This document shows, one piece after another, positions 1 through 8,083 of a stretch of 64,000 nt of DNA. Below the pieces are notes generated by a model that did not search any database, was not told the origin of the DNA, and saw only the letters and a program-made list of their open reading frames with translations. The translations under genes were made by a program, and so were the position numbers. The stretch is from Glaciecola sp964195425 (GTDB lineage: Bacteria > Pseudomonadota > Gammaproteobacteria > Enterobacterales > Alteromonadaceae): assembly GCA_964195425.1 (NCBI GenBank), contig CAXMOM010000043.1:1-64000 (forward strand), read 5' to 3'. Numbering within the stretch: the first letter of the stretch is position 1; the number at the start of each line of letters is the position of its first letter.

Positions 1-125
1 CATGTATGTTTTTTGAGCAGCGCGTGTTTACAGTAAAATCAATAAGAACAATAAGTTACGGAAATTGGCACAGAAATCGCAATATCCCAAGTGACATTTT
101 TCGTCGTTAATTTGGAGTATGAATT

Positions 126-758
126 TTGAAAAATTTAATTAAACTTGCTGTGTGTTGTATCGCTTTCGCTAGTCCCTTTGCCAATGCTAATTTATTAGTG
201 AACGGTAGTTTTGAAGATAACGCAGTTAATACAGGCAGCTGGAACTGGTTTGCTTCAAGTGATGTTGATGGTTGGAGTGGAAGCAACTTAGAGCATTGGA
301 ATGACTTTGGCGGCATGGTCGCACAAGAAGGTGTTAACCTAGCTGAACTAAATGCGCACGGCAGCAACGTGGGTGTATTCTCTATTTATCAAACCTTTGC
401 AACAACGGCTAACACTAGCTATGACTTCAGCTTTTTCTATGCCGCTAGACAGAATCTTAACGAGTCTTTCTCGGTAAAAGTGTTTTCAGGAATGACGGAA
501 GTATTTACGCAGGTGATTGATGACCATACTGTTAAAACCTGGTCGCAGTTTATGTCTGATTTCACTGCTTTAGGCGATGAAAGTACAATTCGCTTTACTT
601 CTATTACGCCAAATACGGGCACGGTAGGTAACTTTTTAGATAACGTAGTGGTGACCAAAACTGACGTGACTGACCAAGTGTCGGTGTCTACGCCTTCTAT
701 TCTAATAATGAGTTCGTTGGCCTTTGGGGCAATGTTTTTTAGACGCACTAAAGCGTAA
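126..758 (+). CDS. PEP-CTERM-like secreted protein
   Basis: A 210-residue exported protein of unknown function. The N-terminus is a clear signal peptide: Lys2 and Lys6, a hydrophobic core at about 7-18, and an A-N-A cleavage region near residue 21. The mature protein opens with LLVNGSFEDN, a beginning common in PEP-CTERM and related beta-sandwich surface proteins, and the fold seems to end at FLDNVVV. The C-terminus has a short S-T-P-S segment, a hydrophobic helix and a basic RR tail, the layout of a PEP-CTERM sorting signal with a diverged P-E-P motif. The start is TTG: GGAG at 114-117 is correctly spaced for it, and the ATG at 119 runs into a stop after seven codons. Function is inferred only as envelope or extracellular-matrix associated. 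Confidence 0.75.
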   Translation: MKNLIKLAVCCIAFASPFANANLLVNGSFEDNAVNTGSWNWFASSDVDGWSGSNLEHWNDFGGMVAQEGVNLAELNAHGSNVGVFSIYQTFATTANTSYDFSFFYAARQNLNESFSVKVFSGMTEVFTQVIDDHTVKTWSQFMSDFTALGDESTIRFTSITPNTGTVGNFLDNVVVTKTDVTDQVSVSTPSILIMSSLAFGAMFFRRTKA

Positions 759-780
759 CTACTAACATGTAAATAATAAA

Positions 781-807
781 AAAGGTGCGAGAAAAATTCG
801 CACCTTT
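781..807. terminator. bidirectional intrinsic terminator
   Basis: A perfect 10-bp inverted repeat (AAAGGTGCGA, and TCGCACCTTT at 798-807) with a 7-nt loop, flanked by A and T runs. It lies between two convergent genes and can serve both. Confidence 0.85.
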
Positions 808-838
808 TGATTCAAAGCTATAGTAGTTATTGAGCACT

Positions 839-1312
839 TCATTGTGCAGAATTTCTAACTATGAAATTTTCTTTTTGATATTTACGTAAAAATGTTTTTA
901 AATTTTGATCATTGCAAGTTATGCTGTCGTCACCTACATTATGTTGTTTTCTGGCCTTATCTTCACCAACTACTAGCGCGTCTAAGCATACCATTGATTC
1001 ATTGTTTTTAGCCACTAAGGTAATAATAGGCTTGCTCTGGGGATCAACTTCTTGTGCTATTTGCGGCTGATACTTATTAGCAAACTCTGTTAAAGAAAGA
1101 CCATTGCAGCTTACTGCTAATTTAAATCTATTAAAATTAACACGTTCTTTTTTTACCATAATTTTGGCTGCTTTTAAGCCCTGTGTCGCAGCTAGCAAGC
1201 ATGCTTGTGTTTCTATGTTGCCGTTTACTGGTTTAAAGACGATTTTGTTTGCCATACTACTTAATGATGTTGCACTAAGCGTTAGTGTTAAAGCGATAGT
1301 TAGTAATTTCAT
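839..1312 (-). CDS. small exported hypothetical protein (DUF3718-like)
   Basis: A 157-residue protein with a signal peptide (residues 1-21, ending S-M-A-N). The mature part repeats a loose pattern: a Cys-Leu segment followed about 30 residues later by a second Cys (ACLLAA..CNGLSL, then CLDAL..CNDQNL). This suggests two copies of a small Cys-pair module stabilised in the periplasm. It resembles short periplasmic DUF3718 proteins of Alteromonadales, but that family name is from memory and tentative. Function unknown. It is convergent with the upstream secreted-protein gene and preceded by about 250 bp of AT-rich intergenic DNA. Confidence 0.6.
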   Translation of the reverse strand: MKLLTIALTLTLSATSLSSMANKIVFKPVNGNIETQACLLAATQGLKAAKIMVKKERVNFNRFKLAVSCNGLSLTEFANKYQPQIAQEVDPQSKPIITLVAKNNESMVCLDALVVGEDKARKQHNVGDDSITCNDQNLKTFLRKYQKENFIVRNSAQ

Positions 1313-1563
1313 TTTCGTTTTCCTATATGTATATTAGATCAAGTTTTACTGTTGGTTCGTGTCTGTCATACCTATTATCGTAAATAAAAAACGAAATTGT
1401 AGTGATTTATGTAATTAAGTTACATAAATTGCAATATTTAATGTTGGGTTTACCTTAATCGCGTAGTTGAATTACATTTTTGATCGAATTGACGAGAATA
1501 AGTTAACATTCGTTAACAAGTGAATGGTTTTTCTAACATACTTACTAATTTGAAGTGATGATC

Positions 1564-2124
1564 TTATCCTATCTGCGGCGAAGCTAAGAATTCCTGCATA
1601 TGATTGATGAAATGCATGGCATGAGCCAGCTCATATTCCTTTTTATTCAATGGCCCGTAAGCAAAGTGCGCTTTTAGCTCACCATTAAACTGTTGGAAGT
1701 TCTTTAAAGACTGTTTTAGCTGTGCTAAGGCTTCAAGTACGTCTCCGGATTTGGCAATAGTACTAGCGCCTGGGATTTCCTCTGATAGGTTGTGACGCAT
1801 TTTACGTTTTGCCGAAAATGCAGAAAATGCTATTTTACCTACAGTTCTTTTGAAAAAGTCTGATTTATGCAAGGGGTAGCCGCTTATAGAGTAGTCGACA
1901 CTTTGCGCACAATGAACAAAAACTTTATAAGCACTCCATTCACCGTTTTTTACCAAGGACTGCAATGACGCAGGTAACATCAATGTATCAATAGCTTCAA
2001 TAATACTTGCCGTACTTAAAGGCGCATCACTTTGCTCAACGCTAACCCACGATATAGCACTACCCGTTACGGTTAATGTTACCGCAGCGCCTAAAGAATA
2101 TTTGATAAAAGCACGTTTATCCAA
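1564..2124 (-). CDS. DUF1569-family protein with export-like N-terminus
   Basis: A 186-residue protein. The core F-F-K-R-T-V-G-K-I-A-F followed by K-M-R-H-N-L and a terminal helical part (LAHAMHFINHMQEFL) match the DUF1569 family, a DinB-like four-helix fold. The N-terminus (MDKRAFIKYSLGAAVTLTV) looks like a Tat-type leader, but the pair is K-R instead of R-R, so it may be a Sec leader or a membrane anchor. His residues in the last helix could bind metal as in DinB proteins. No enzymatic role is known. Confidence 0.7.
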   Translation of the reverse strand: MDKRAFIKYSLGAAVTLTVTGSAISWVSVEQSDAPLSTASIIEAIDTLMLPASLQSLVKNGEWSAYKVFVHCAQSVDYSISGYPLHKSDFFKRTVGKIAFSAFSAKRKMRHNLSEEIPGASTIAKSGDVLEALAQLKQSLKNFQQFNGELKAHFAYGPLNKKEYELAHAMHFINHMQEFLASPQIG

Positions 2125-2202
2125 AGTGCAACCTTTTCGAAGTTATAATGTTTGTCTTAAGGGGGCGCATATTGTGTCCAGATACAGCGGTTCGTTTGTT
2201 GT

Positions 2203-2655
2203 TCATTTGCTAGATATTTGCATATCGACATGCATAATTCCGTCTTCTACGTAATGCTCTGAAATCTCTTTAAACCCAAATCCTTGATATAAATTACTTA
2301 AATGGCTTTGGGCACCTATAGTAATGTCGCTTTTAGGCCACAAGGTGAATGCACGTTGCAACGACTCTTTGATTACTATTCGCCCTAAGCCTCTATTGCG
2401 AGCCGAAGGACAAATAAGAATTCTTCCTATACTTGGAGTTGGGTAGCTTATACTTGCTGGCAATAACCGCGCGTAACCAAGTAGCTTTTCATTTTCCTGC
2501 AATATTAAATGGTGTACATCAGTTTGAATATCTTTGTAGTCGAGATCTTGGTAAATACACGTTTGTTCAAGCACAAACACTTCACTGCGCATGTGCAATA
2601 TTTCATATAGTTGTGTAACGCTGAGTTCAGGAAAAGGTAGGCATGTGAAGTTCAT
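2203..2655 (-). CDS. elaA: GNAT acetyltransferase, ElaA family
   Basis: A 150-residue single-domain GNAT protein. ElaA hallmarks are present: LRSEVFVLEQ-like helix 1 (here MRSEVFVLEQ), YQDLDYKD, the acetyl-CoA loop R-N-R-G-L-G near residue 95, and the C-terminal LYQGFGFKEISEHYVEDGI. Length equals E. coli ElaA. The substrate of ElaA is not established. Monocistronic, with its own intergenic region on both sides. Confidence 0.9.
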   Translation of the reverse strand: MNFTCLPFPELSVTQLYEILHMRSEVFVLEQTCIYQDLDYKDIQTDVHHLILQENEKLLGYARLLPASISYPTPSIGRILICPSARNRGLGRIVIKESLQRAFTLWPKSDITIGAQSHLSNLYQGFGFKEISEHYVEDGIMHVDMQISSK

Positions 2656-3010
2656 TGTTAAAGCTTATCTCGCATTTATATTGCACTGCTTTGTGTATGT
2701 GCTGATGTAATAGAGCTCTATAAAAGAATATAACGAATATATATGCTCTAGCGTTTACAACACAAAGTTTAATGTATCAACATAGCATAAAAGTTTAACA
2801 ATAAAACGTATACGAAAAAAGTTGTTTTTCACTCTTTAGGTAAAGTGCAGATATACCTGGACAAGCCGCCGAAATTTGAGTTGTGATTGTGACTCTATAA
2901 ATCGCTTAACTGAAATATAGCCTCAGTCTTTGTCTCAATATCAGACACAAGACATAAAAATGATATATGATTAATGTACTTAGTTTGTTTTTATATTAAT
3001 GAGAAGCAGT
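2656..3010. other. divergent intergenic region elaA/efpL
   Basis: About 355 bp without a gene between divergently transcribed elaA and efpL. It is AT-rich and must hold both promoters. A weak TGTCT/AGACA inverted repeat lies near 2932-2948. No convincing operator, terminator or small ORF was found. Confidence 0.5.
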
Positions 3011-3577
3011 ATGCCAAAAGCGAGTGAAATAAAGAAAAATGCAGCTATTGAACACAATGGAAAAGTCTATTTCGTAAAAGATATCGCAAAACTTACTCCA
3101 AGTGGAAGAGCGGGTGCAAGTTTATATAGAATGCGTTTATATGAAGTCGCTACCGGCGCAAAAGCTGATGAAAGTTTCAAAGCCGATGAAATGATAAACA
3201 CAGCAGAATTTAGTAAAAAGAAAGTAATGTTTTCTTATGTCGATGGCAACGAATATGTGTTTATGGATAATGAAGATTACACTCCGTACTCACTAGACAA
3301 AGAAACCATAAGCGATGAGCTTATGTTTATTACCGAAGAAACAATTGGCTTACAGGTCTTAATGGTAGATGAAAAGCCAGTAGGCTTAGAATTACCTGCT
3401 TCTGTAGACTTAGTTATTACTGAAACGGATCCTTCAATAAAAGGTGCGTCTGCTAGTGCTCGTACTAAGCCCGCTGTTTTATCTACTGGTTTAACCGTGC
3501 AAGTACCGGAATATATTTCTCCTGGCGAAAAAATCAAAGTAAATACGGCTGAGGCGAAGTTTACTAGCCGAGCTTAA
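3011..3577 (+). CDS. efpL: elongation factor P-like protein EfpL (YeiP)
   Basis: An EF-P paralogue that helps ribosomes through polyproline and related stalling motifs. It aligns along its length with E. coli YeiP/EfpL: N-terminal M-P-K-A-S-E-I-K-K, the loop T-P-S-G-R-A-G-A-S with the Arg tip typical of the EfpL branch (canonical EF-P has Lys there), FSYVDGNEYVFMDNEDYTPY, and the C-terminal OB motif KGASASARTKPA..VPEYISPGEKI. I start it at the second ATG (3011), giving 188 residues. This matches the family N-terminus and has a GAGAAG ribosome site just upstream; an ATG at 2999 adds only four residues. No modification enzyme is nearby, as expected for an unmodified Arg-type factor. Confidence 0.92.
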   Translation: MPKASEIKKNAAIEHNGKVYFVKDIAKLTPSGRAGASLYRMRLYEVATGAKADESFKADEMINTAEFSKKKVMFSYVDGNEYVFMDNEDYTPYSLDKETISDELMFITEETIGLQVLMVDEKPVGLELPASVDLVITETDPSIKGASASARTKPAVLSTGLTVQVPEYISPGEKIKVNTAEAKFTSRA

Positions 3578-3893
3578 GGGTTTAAAACAGAATCATAACT
3601 TCAAATGAATGTATTATAGATAGTACGGTCACAGCGACTCCGCTGCGCTTAAAAACGCAAGTGGAGTCAAAACCTTGTTATTTACCTGAGCGAAAAGAGT
3701 TTGCGATAAACTCGCGGTCATGTCTGTGTTTAGCCAACTAGTTTAACTAATCGGTTTTGCTAGCGTTCGAGCTGATTGGCAGATGAAAACGCTAAAATAA
3801 TGAAATGCTATATAATTTTGTGACACCTTTTTATAAACCCTGCCTGGTCAAGTGATAAACTACAGCCACAATAAATATTTTGGATTAAGTAAT
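3578..3893. other. intergenic region with an imperfect hairpin
   Basis: About 316 bp with no recognised gene. At 3636-3668 the arms GACTCC and GGAGTC enclose a second short stem (TGCG/CGCA), forming a hairpin with a small internal loop. It is not followed by a T run, so it is a weak terminator candidate for efpL at best. The rest shows no clear structure. Confidence 0.35.
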
Positions 3894-4166
3894 ATGATTA
3901 CTCATAATGATATAAGCGACTTAACAGTAGCGGCTCATGCTATTAAGTCTTTGCTAGATATTAAGTTCACCCGTGCCAAAGAGCGTCATGCTATTGCTAT
4001 GGGTTATGCTTCTTCAAACCACTTATTGGCTGAATTGAAAGAACATCCAATACAAAGAGAATTTGATCTTTACATCGATGTGCTCAGGACAGAAGCCCTG
4101 ACGAAACATCAAATAAAGATAGACGACGCGCTAGTTGAGCGTTTACGTGTTGAATTAATGGAATAA
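3894..4166 (+). CDS. small hypothetical protein
   Basis: A 90-residue, probably all-helical protein that I do not recognise. The middle part (AKERHAIAMGYASSNHLLAEL) resembles short helical segments in which an Ala-Met-Gly-Tyr turn joins two helices, as in some small domains fused to glyoxalase-like or toxin-antitoxin proteins; this is only a visual likeness. I prefer ATG 3894; a GTG at 3852 would add 14 residues. It stands alone, with no partner gene in the same direction closer than 90 bp. Confidence 0.45.
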   Translation: MITHNDISDLTVAAHAIKSLLDIKFTRAKERHAIAMGYASSNHLLAELKEHPIQREFDLYIDVLRTEALTKHQIKIDDALVERLRVELME

Positions 4167-4259
4167 ATTTCGGTTTATGCAGCCCCTTTGTTACAGTGCT
4201 TTTTTGAACCAAACACCGTATTAAATGAAACTATAATCCTATTAAAATAAGACTACCTA

Positions 4260-5180
4260 ATGTCAAAAATACTTTCTACTAACACGCGCACTATAGTCTT
4301 AAGTGTCTTGCTTATAATAGTTGTTTTGGTGCTCAGTGCCTTGTATGTGCAACAACAAGTTAACGAGGCTAATAAGCGCATTGTTGAGAACGAATTAGTA
4401 CTTAGTATTGCTAACTTAAGTGCCAAAATAGACGCACGCGTTGGAAAAATGAAACTGATTTCCAAAAGTATTGCTAACGACAAGCATATTCATGAATGGG
4501 TAAATGGTGGCTTTAATAGTACCCAAGAGTCTATTCTGGTCGATAAATTAGGCTTTTTTGTACAGGAATATGATCTCACAAGCGCTTCTTTTGCAGATAA
4601 AAACACGAATAAGTATTGGAATCATGAAGGCTTTTTAAGAGAGCTCACGCCCGAAATAGACACGTGGTACTTTGCTTATTTGGCCGACGGTAATCAAGAT
4701 TTAGTTAGCGTGTACCACGATAAAAATAATAAACGGGTCGACCTTTACGTTAATTATCAACAAATGAACGGCGGGGGGTTATCGGGCATCGCTACTTCTT
4801 TTAATGGTGTACTTGATATGCTGAATAATTCAGTTTTTGCTCAATATGGCAGCGTTTATTTAGTTGACCGGTCGGGTAAAATTCAGGTGCAAAGCACCAG
4901 CTCCCGCGATAATACTAATAACGAAGGTAGCGAACATCAAAGTGATGGTCCTCAAACTTTACAATCACTGTTTAGCGAAAGTACAGCGGTGTTAATATTA
5001 TCGGCAGAGTCAGAGTCCTCTGCGCAGTTTTTAGAAGTTTCGGCAGTTATAAAAGGCGCAAAAGATAACAACACCTTGCTAGGAAGTAGCTACATACCTA
5101 GCATGGATTGGTATTTAGTGGTACATGTGCCTAAGGATGCGTTTTACATGTCTTTAACAGGATCTCTTCCAGAACATTAG
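4260..5180 (+). CDS. membrane-anchored dCache sensor protein without output domain
   Basis: A 306-residue protein with one N-terminal transmembrane helix (about 11-30), followed by a periplasmic helix and a double-Cache (dCache) ligand-binding fold: W-Y-F-A-Y near residue 140, YLVDRSG-like strand near 200, and a second Cache half ending YIPSMDWYLVVHVP. In chemoreceptors and GGDEF proteins this last strand leads into a second membrane helix and a HAMP/output domain. Here the protein simply ends 13 residues later. It could be a shortened receptor or a stand-alone periplasmic sensor that partners another membrane protein. No signalling gene is adjacent. Confidence 0.65.
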   Translation: MSKILSTNTRTIVLSVLLIIVVLVLSALYVQQQVNEANKRIVENELVLSIANLSAKIDARVGKMKLISKSIANDKHIHEWVNGGFNSTQESILVDKLGFFVQEYDLTSASFADKNTNKYWNHEGFLRELTPEIDTWYFAYLADGNQDLVSVYHDKNNKRVDLYVNYQQMNGGGLSGIATSFNGVLDMLNNSVFAQYGSVYLVDRSGKIQVQSTSSRDNTNNEGSEHQSDGPQTLQSLFSESTAVLILSAESESSAQFLEVSAVIKGAKDNNTLLGSSYIPSMDWYLVVHVPKDAFYMSLTGSLPEH

Positions 5181-5248
5181 TAATTTGAACCAGACTATTC
5201 AACACATATAGAGTAGTCTAAATATAAATAGCATAAAGGATAGTCGAT

Positions 5249-6247
5249 TTGGCAGTTCATTGGTTCCCCGGGCATATGCATAAAGCCCTCACAGAAATGA
5301 AAGAAGCGTTACATCAGGTCGATGTTTTAATCGAAGTATTAGATGCGCGCATTCCTTATTCGAGTGAAAACCCTGAAATAGCAAGAATAAGGGGTGACAA
5401 ACCCTGTATTAAGATTTTCAATAAATCTGACTTAGCCGATCCTGATACCACCGCGGCATGGCAAGCACATTTGGAATCAGACAGGGCCGTTAAAACGTTC
5501 ACCACCTCCATCGACAATACGGCTAAAACTAAACAGATATTAGATCTTGTGCGTAAAACATGCGCACAAAAAGATGCTTCTGTTAAAACCATTAATGCGA
5601 TGATTATTGGCATCCCAAATGTGGGCAAGTCTACGTTAATTAACATATTGGCCGACCGCGTTATTGCCAAAACAGGCAACGAACCCGCGGTAACCAAAAG
5701 CCAACAAAGAATAAATTTAGGCAATGGTATCGTGCTGCTCGATACGCCTGGTGTATTGTGGCCAAAATTGGAGAATCCTAATACAGGATATCGCTTAGCT
5801 GTGTCAGGCGCGGTTAAAGATACTGCACTTGAATACGATGATATTGGTTTTTTTGCGGCCGACTATCTTATTAAAGCCTATCCAGAGCTATTAAAAGAGC
5901 GCTACAAAATTGAGGATTTACCGACTACAGAAATTGAGTTTTTAGAACTTGCCGCGGCCAAAAGAGGCGCCTTAATGGCAGGCGGGCGGGTTAACTTACA
6001 TAAAATTTGTGAATTACTCATTGCTGAATTTAGAGCCGGGCAAATAGGCAGAATTACGCTTGAAACCCATGAAATGATAGCCGAAGAAGAAATTGAGATG
6101 GCCAAGGTTGCAGAAAAAAAAGCTGCTGATAAAGTTAAACGCAAGCAAAAGTTTAAAGATGGCTCACTCACCCCGGACAAAAAAGATAAGAAAGAAATAC
6201 GCACGAATAAACGTGAAATGCAAAAACAAGAAAGAGCTAAGCGGTAA
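5249..6247 (+). CDS. circularly permuted ribosome-biogenesis GTPase (YlqF/RbgA family)
   Basis: A 332-residue GTPase with permuted motif order: G4 (F-N-K-S-D, near 58) comes before G1 (G-I-P-N-V-G-K-S-T, near 125) and G3 (D-T-P-G, near 170). This order, the start AVHWFPGHMHKAL and the C-terminal helical domain define the YlqF/RbgA family, which assists late large-subunit maturation. The final 50 residues are Lys/Arg-rich, as expected for an rRNA-binding tail. The start is TTG at 5249 with AAAGGA at 5235-5240. It is probably transcribed alone. Confidence 0.9.
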   Translation: MAVHWFPGHMHKALTEMKEALHQVDVLIEVLDARIPYSSENPEIARIRGDKPCIKIFNKSDLADPDTTAAWQAHLESDRAVKTFTTSIDNTAKTKQILDLVRKTCAQKDASVKTINAMIIGIPNVGKSTLINILADRVIAKTGNEPAVTKSQQRINLGNGIVLLDTPGVLWPKLENPNTGYRLAVSGAVKDTALEYDDIGFFAADYLIKAYPELLKERYKIEDLPTTEIEFLELAAAKRGALMAGGRVNLHKICELLIAEFRAGQIGRITLETHEMIAEEEIEMAKVAEKKAADKVKRKQKFKDGSLTPDKKDKKEIRTNKREMQKQERAKR

Positions 6248-6317
6248 ATTAGTTGACACCGTGCTTTATATTAGGGCTAAATAATGAGTCAACTACAATA
6301 ACAAAAAAGGACTAATT

Positions 6318-6476
6318 ATGAATAAAGTTATCTTAATAATACTCGCGATTTTTTTACCGCCAATCTCGGTGTTAATAAAAGAGGGCGTTGGCAAACATTT
6401 ATTGATTAATATTGTATTGTGTTTGTTAGCTTTCGTGCCTGGTGTTATCCATGCGATTTGGATTAACGTACGCTAA
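6318..6476 (+). CDS. Pmp3/YqaE-family small membrane protein
   Basis: A 52-residue gene, easily missed because of its size. The translation starts MNKVILIILAIFLPP and ends GVIHAIWINVR, matching the Pmp3 (proteolipid membrane potential modulator, UPF0057) pattern seen in E. coli YqaE: hydrophobic helix, L-P-P, central Gly/Lys turn, second helix, P-G-x-I-H-A-x-W. Two transmembrane helices fill the protein. An AAAAAAGGA ribosome site lies at 6303-6311. A strong terminator follows directly. Family members respond to membrane or salt stress; the exact role here is unknown. Confidence 0.88.
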   Translation: MNKVILIILAIFLPPISVLIKEGVGKHLLINIVLCLLAFVPGVIHAIWINVR

Positions 6477-6484
6477 GCAAAATC

Positions 6485-6530
6485 ATCAACCACAAAGGTA
6501 TACATTTTTTGAAATACCTTTGCGGTTGAT
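6485..6530. terminator. long-stem intrinsic terminator
   Basis: Arms 6485-6501 and 6514-6530 form a 17-bp stem with one mismatch and a T-rich 12-nt loop, followed by a T run at 6537-6542. It separates the Pmp3 gene from the convergent sulfhydrylase gene. Confidence 0.8.
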
Positions 6531-6549
6531 GTAACATTTTTTGAAAACT

Positions 6550-7827
6550 CTATGCTTGACTAGCAACAAGCGCCTGTTCAATATCAGCAATGATATCGTC
6601 TATATGTTCTATCCCTACAGATATCCTTACCATATCTTCAGAAACACCAACCGTTGCTAACTCTTCGGTGCTCAACTGCCTATGAGTAGTGCTAGCCGGG
6701 TGGCAAGCCAATGACTTTGCATCGCCTATGTTTACTAAGCGCAAAACTAACTCAAGGGCATCGATAAATTTTGAGCCTCCTTCAATACCGCCTTTAATAC
6801 CAAAACTAATAATACCAGCTGCTTTACCGCCGCATATACGTTGGCACGTTTCGTAATATTTACTAGTAGGCAAGGCTGCATAATTAACCCAGCTTACTGC
6901 ACTGTGTTTGTCTAGGTATGTTGCTACAGCTTCTGCATTTTCACAGTGTCTTTCCATACGCAATGATAAGGTTTCAAGGCCTTGCATAATTTGGAATGCG
7001 CTTTGCGGCGCTAATGCAGCACCGGTGTTACGAAGCGGCACAACGCGGCAGCGACCAATGTAAGCCGCGGCGCCAAGCGCCTCGGTATACACAACGCCAT
7101 GATATGACGGATCGGGTGTGGTCATCATTTGGAAACGTTCGCTGTGTGCGGCCCAATCAAACTTACCTGAATCGACAATTATACCGCCAATTGTCGTACC
7201 ATGGCCGCCTATGTATTTGGTAAGCGAATGAATCACAATATCGGCTCCATGATCAAAGGCACGACAAAGCACAGGTGTCGCAACCGTGTTGTCTACAATT
7301 AAAGGCACGCCTGCGGCATGAGCAATGTCGGCCCAGCGTTTTATATCAACAACATTACCTGCCGGGTTGCCAATAGATTCACAAAAAAGCGCGCGAGTAT
7401 TTTCGTCAATTAATGATGCGATTTTTTCAAAGTCTTCACCTTGCGCGAAACGAGCTTCTATTCCTTGACGGGGAAAAGTATGTGCGAACAAATTATAAGT
7501 ACCGCCATAAAGCTGGCTTGAACTTACAATGTTTGAGCCCACTTCAGCAATAGCCTCTATAGCATAACGAATAGCCGCCATACCAGACGCAACAGCAAGT
7601 GCACCAATGCCGCCTTCAAGCTCTGCAATGCGTTGCTCGAGTACCGCATTAGTAGGATTCATTATACGGCTATATATATTACCGGGAACGACTAAATTAA
7701 AGAGGTCAGCACCGTGCTGAGTATCGTCAAAAGTAAACGATGTAGTTTGATAAATAGGCGTAGTGGCTGCTTTGGTAGTGGGGTCGCTTTTATAACCTGC
7801 GTGTAATGCAATTGTTTCTGGCTTCAT
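6550..7827 (-). CDS. O-acetylhomoserine sulfhydrylase (Cys/Met metabolism PLP enzyme)
   Basis: A 425-residue PLP enzyme that makes homocysteine from O-acetyl- or O-succinyl-homoserine and sulfide. Family marks: N-terminal ETIALHAGY, TTPIYQTTSF, YSRIMNPTNAVLEQR, ALAVASGMAA, the PLP aspartate in VDNT-like VDNTVATP, and the Schiff-base lysine K204 in S-L-T-K-Y-I-G-G-H-G. The length (about 425-430) is typical of the MetY/O-acetylhomoserine aminocarboxypropyltransferase branch; MetB/MetC-type enzymes are about 385. Transcribed alone. Choice between acetyl and succinyl donors cannot be read from the sequence. Confidence 0.9.
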   Translation of the reverse strand: MKPETIALHAGYKSDPTTKAATTPIYQTTSFTFDDTQHGADLFNLVVPGNIYSRIMNPTNAVLEQRIAELEGGIGALAVASGMAAIRYAIEAIAEVGSNIVSSSQLYGGTYNLFAHTFPRQGIEARFAQGEDFEKIASLIDENTRALFCESIGNPAGNVVDIKRWADIAHAAGVPLIVDNTVATPVLCRAFDHGADIVIHSLTKYIGGHGTTIGGIIVDSGKFDWAAHSERFQMMTTPDPSYHGVVYTEALGAAAYIGRCRVVPLRNTGAALAPQSAFQIMQGLETLSLRMERHCENAEAVATYLDKHSAVSWVNYAALPTSKYYETCQRICGGKAAGIISFGIKGGIEGGSKFIDALELVLRLVNIGDAKSLACHPASTTHRQLSTEELATVGVSEDMVRISVGIEHIDDIIADIEQALVASQA

Positions 7828-8083
7828 TCATTTCTCGATGGTGATTGGGCAGTTTATTACTCTTAACGTGCCGGGAAATATAAAGCTAGGCTAAACGCTA
7901 GCTTTACCGCTAAATTTTAAGTGTTTATATTTGTTTGGTATAGATTAAATTTAAGGATTTGAGTAAAGTTGTCAATGATTAATTCGGTCTATAATATAAG
8001 GCGCAGTAATTACTCACAACGCGATTTATTATCGTGCTAAATATAGCGCCAAATAATAGCAAGAAGACCAATCCTCAGATTAG

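Noticed and set aside
1502..1517. GTTAAC-N4-GTTAAC repeat
   Set aside because: A short self-palindromic hexamer in AT-rich DNA, not near a convincing promoter; expected by chance.
3636..3668. Hairpin as efpL terminator
   Set aside because: No T run follows and the stem has an internal loop, so only noted as a hairpin.
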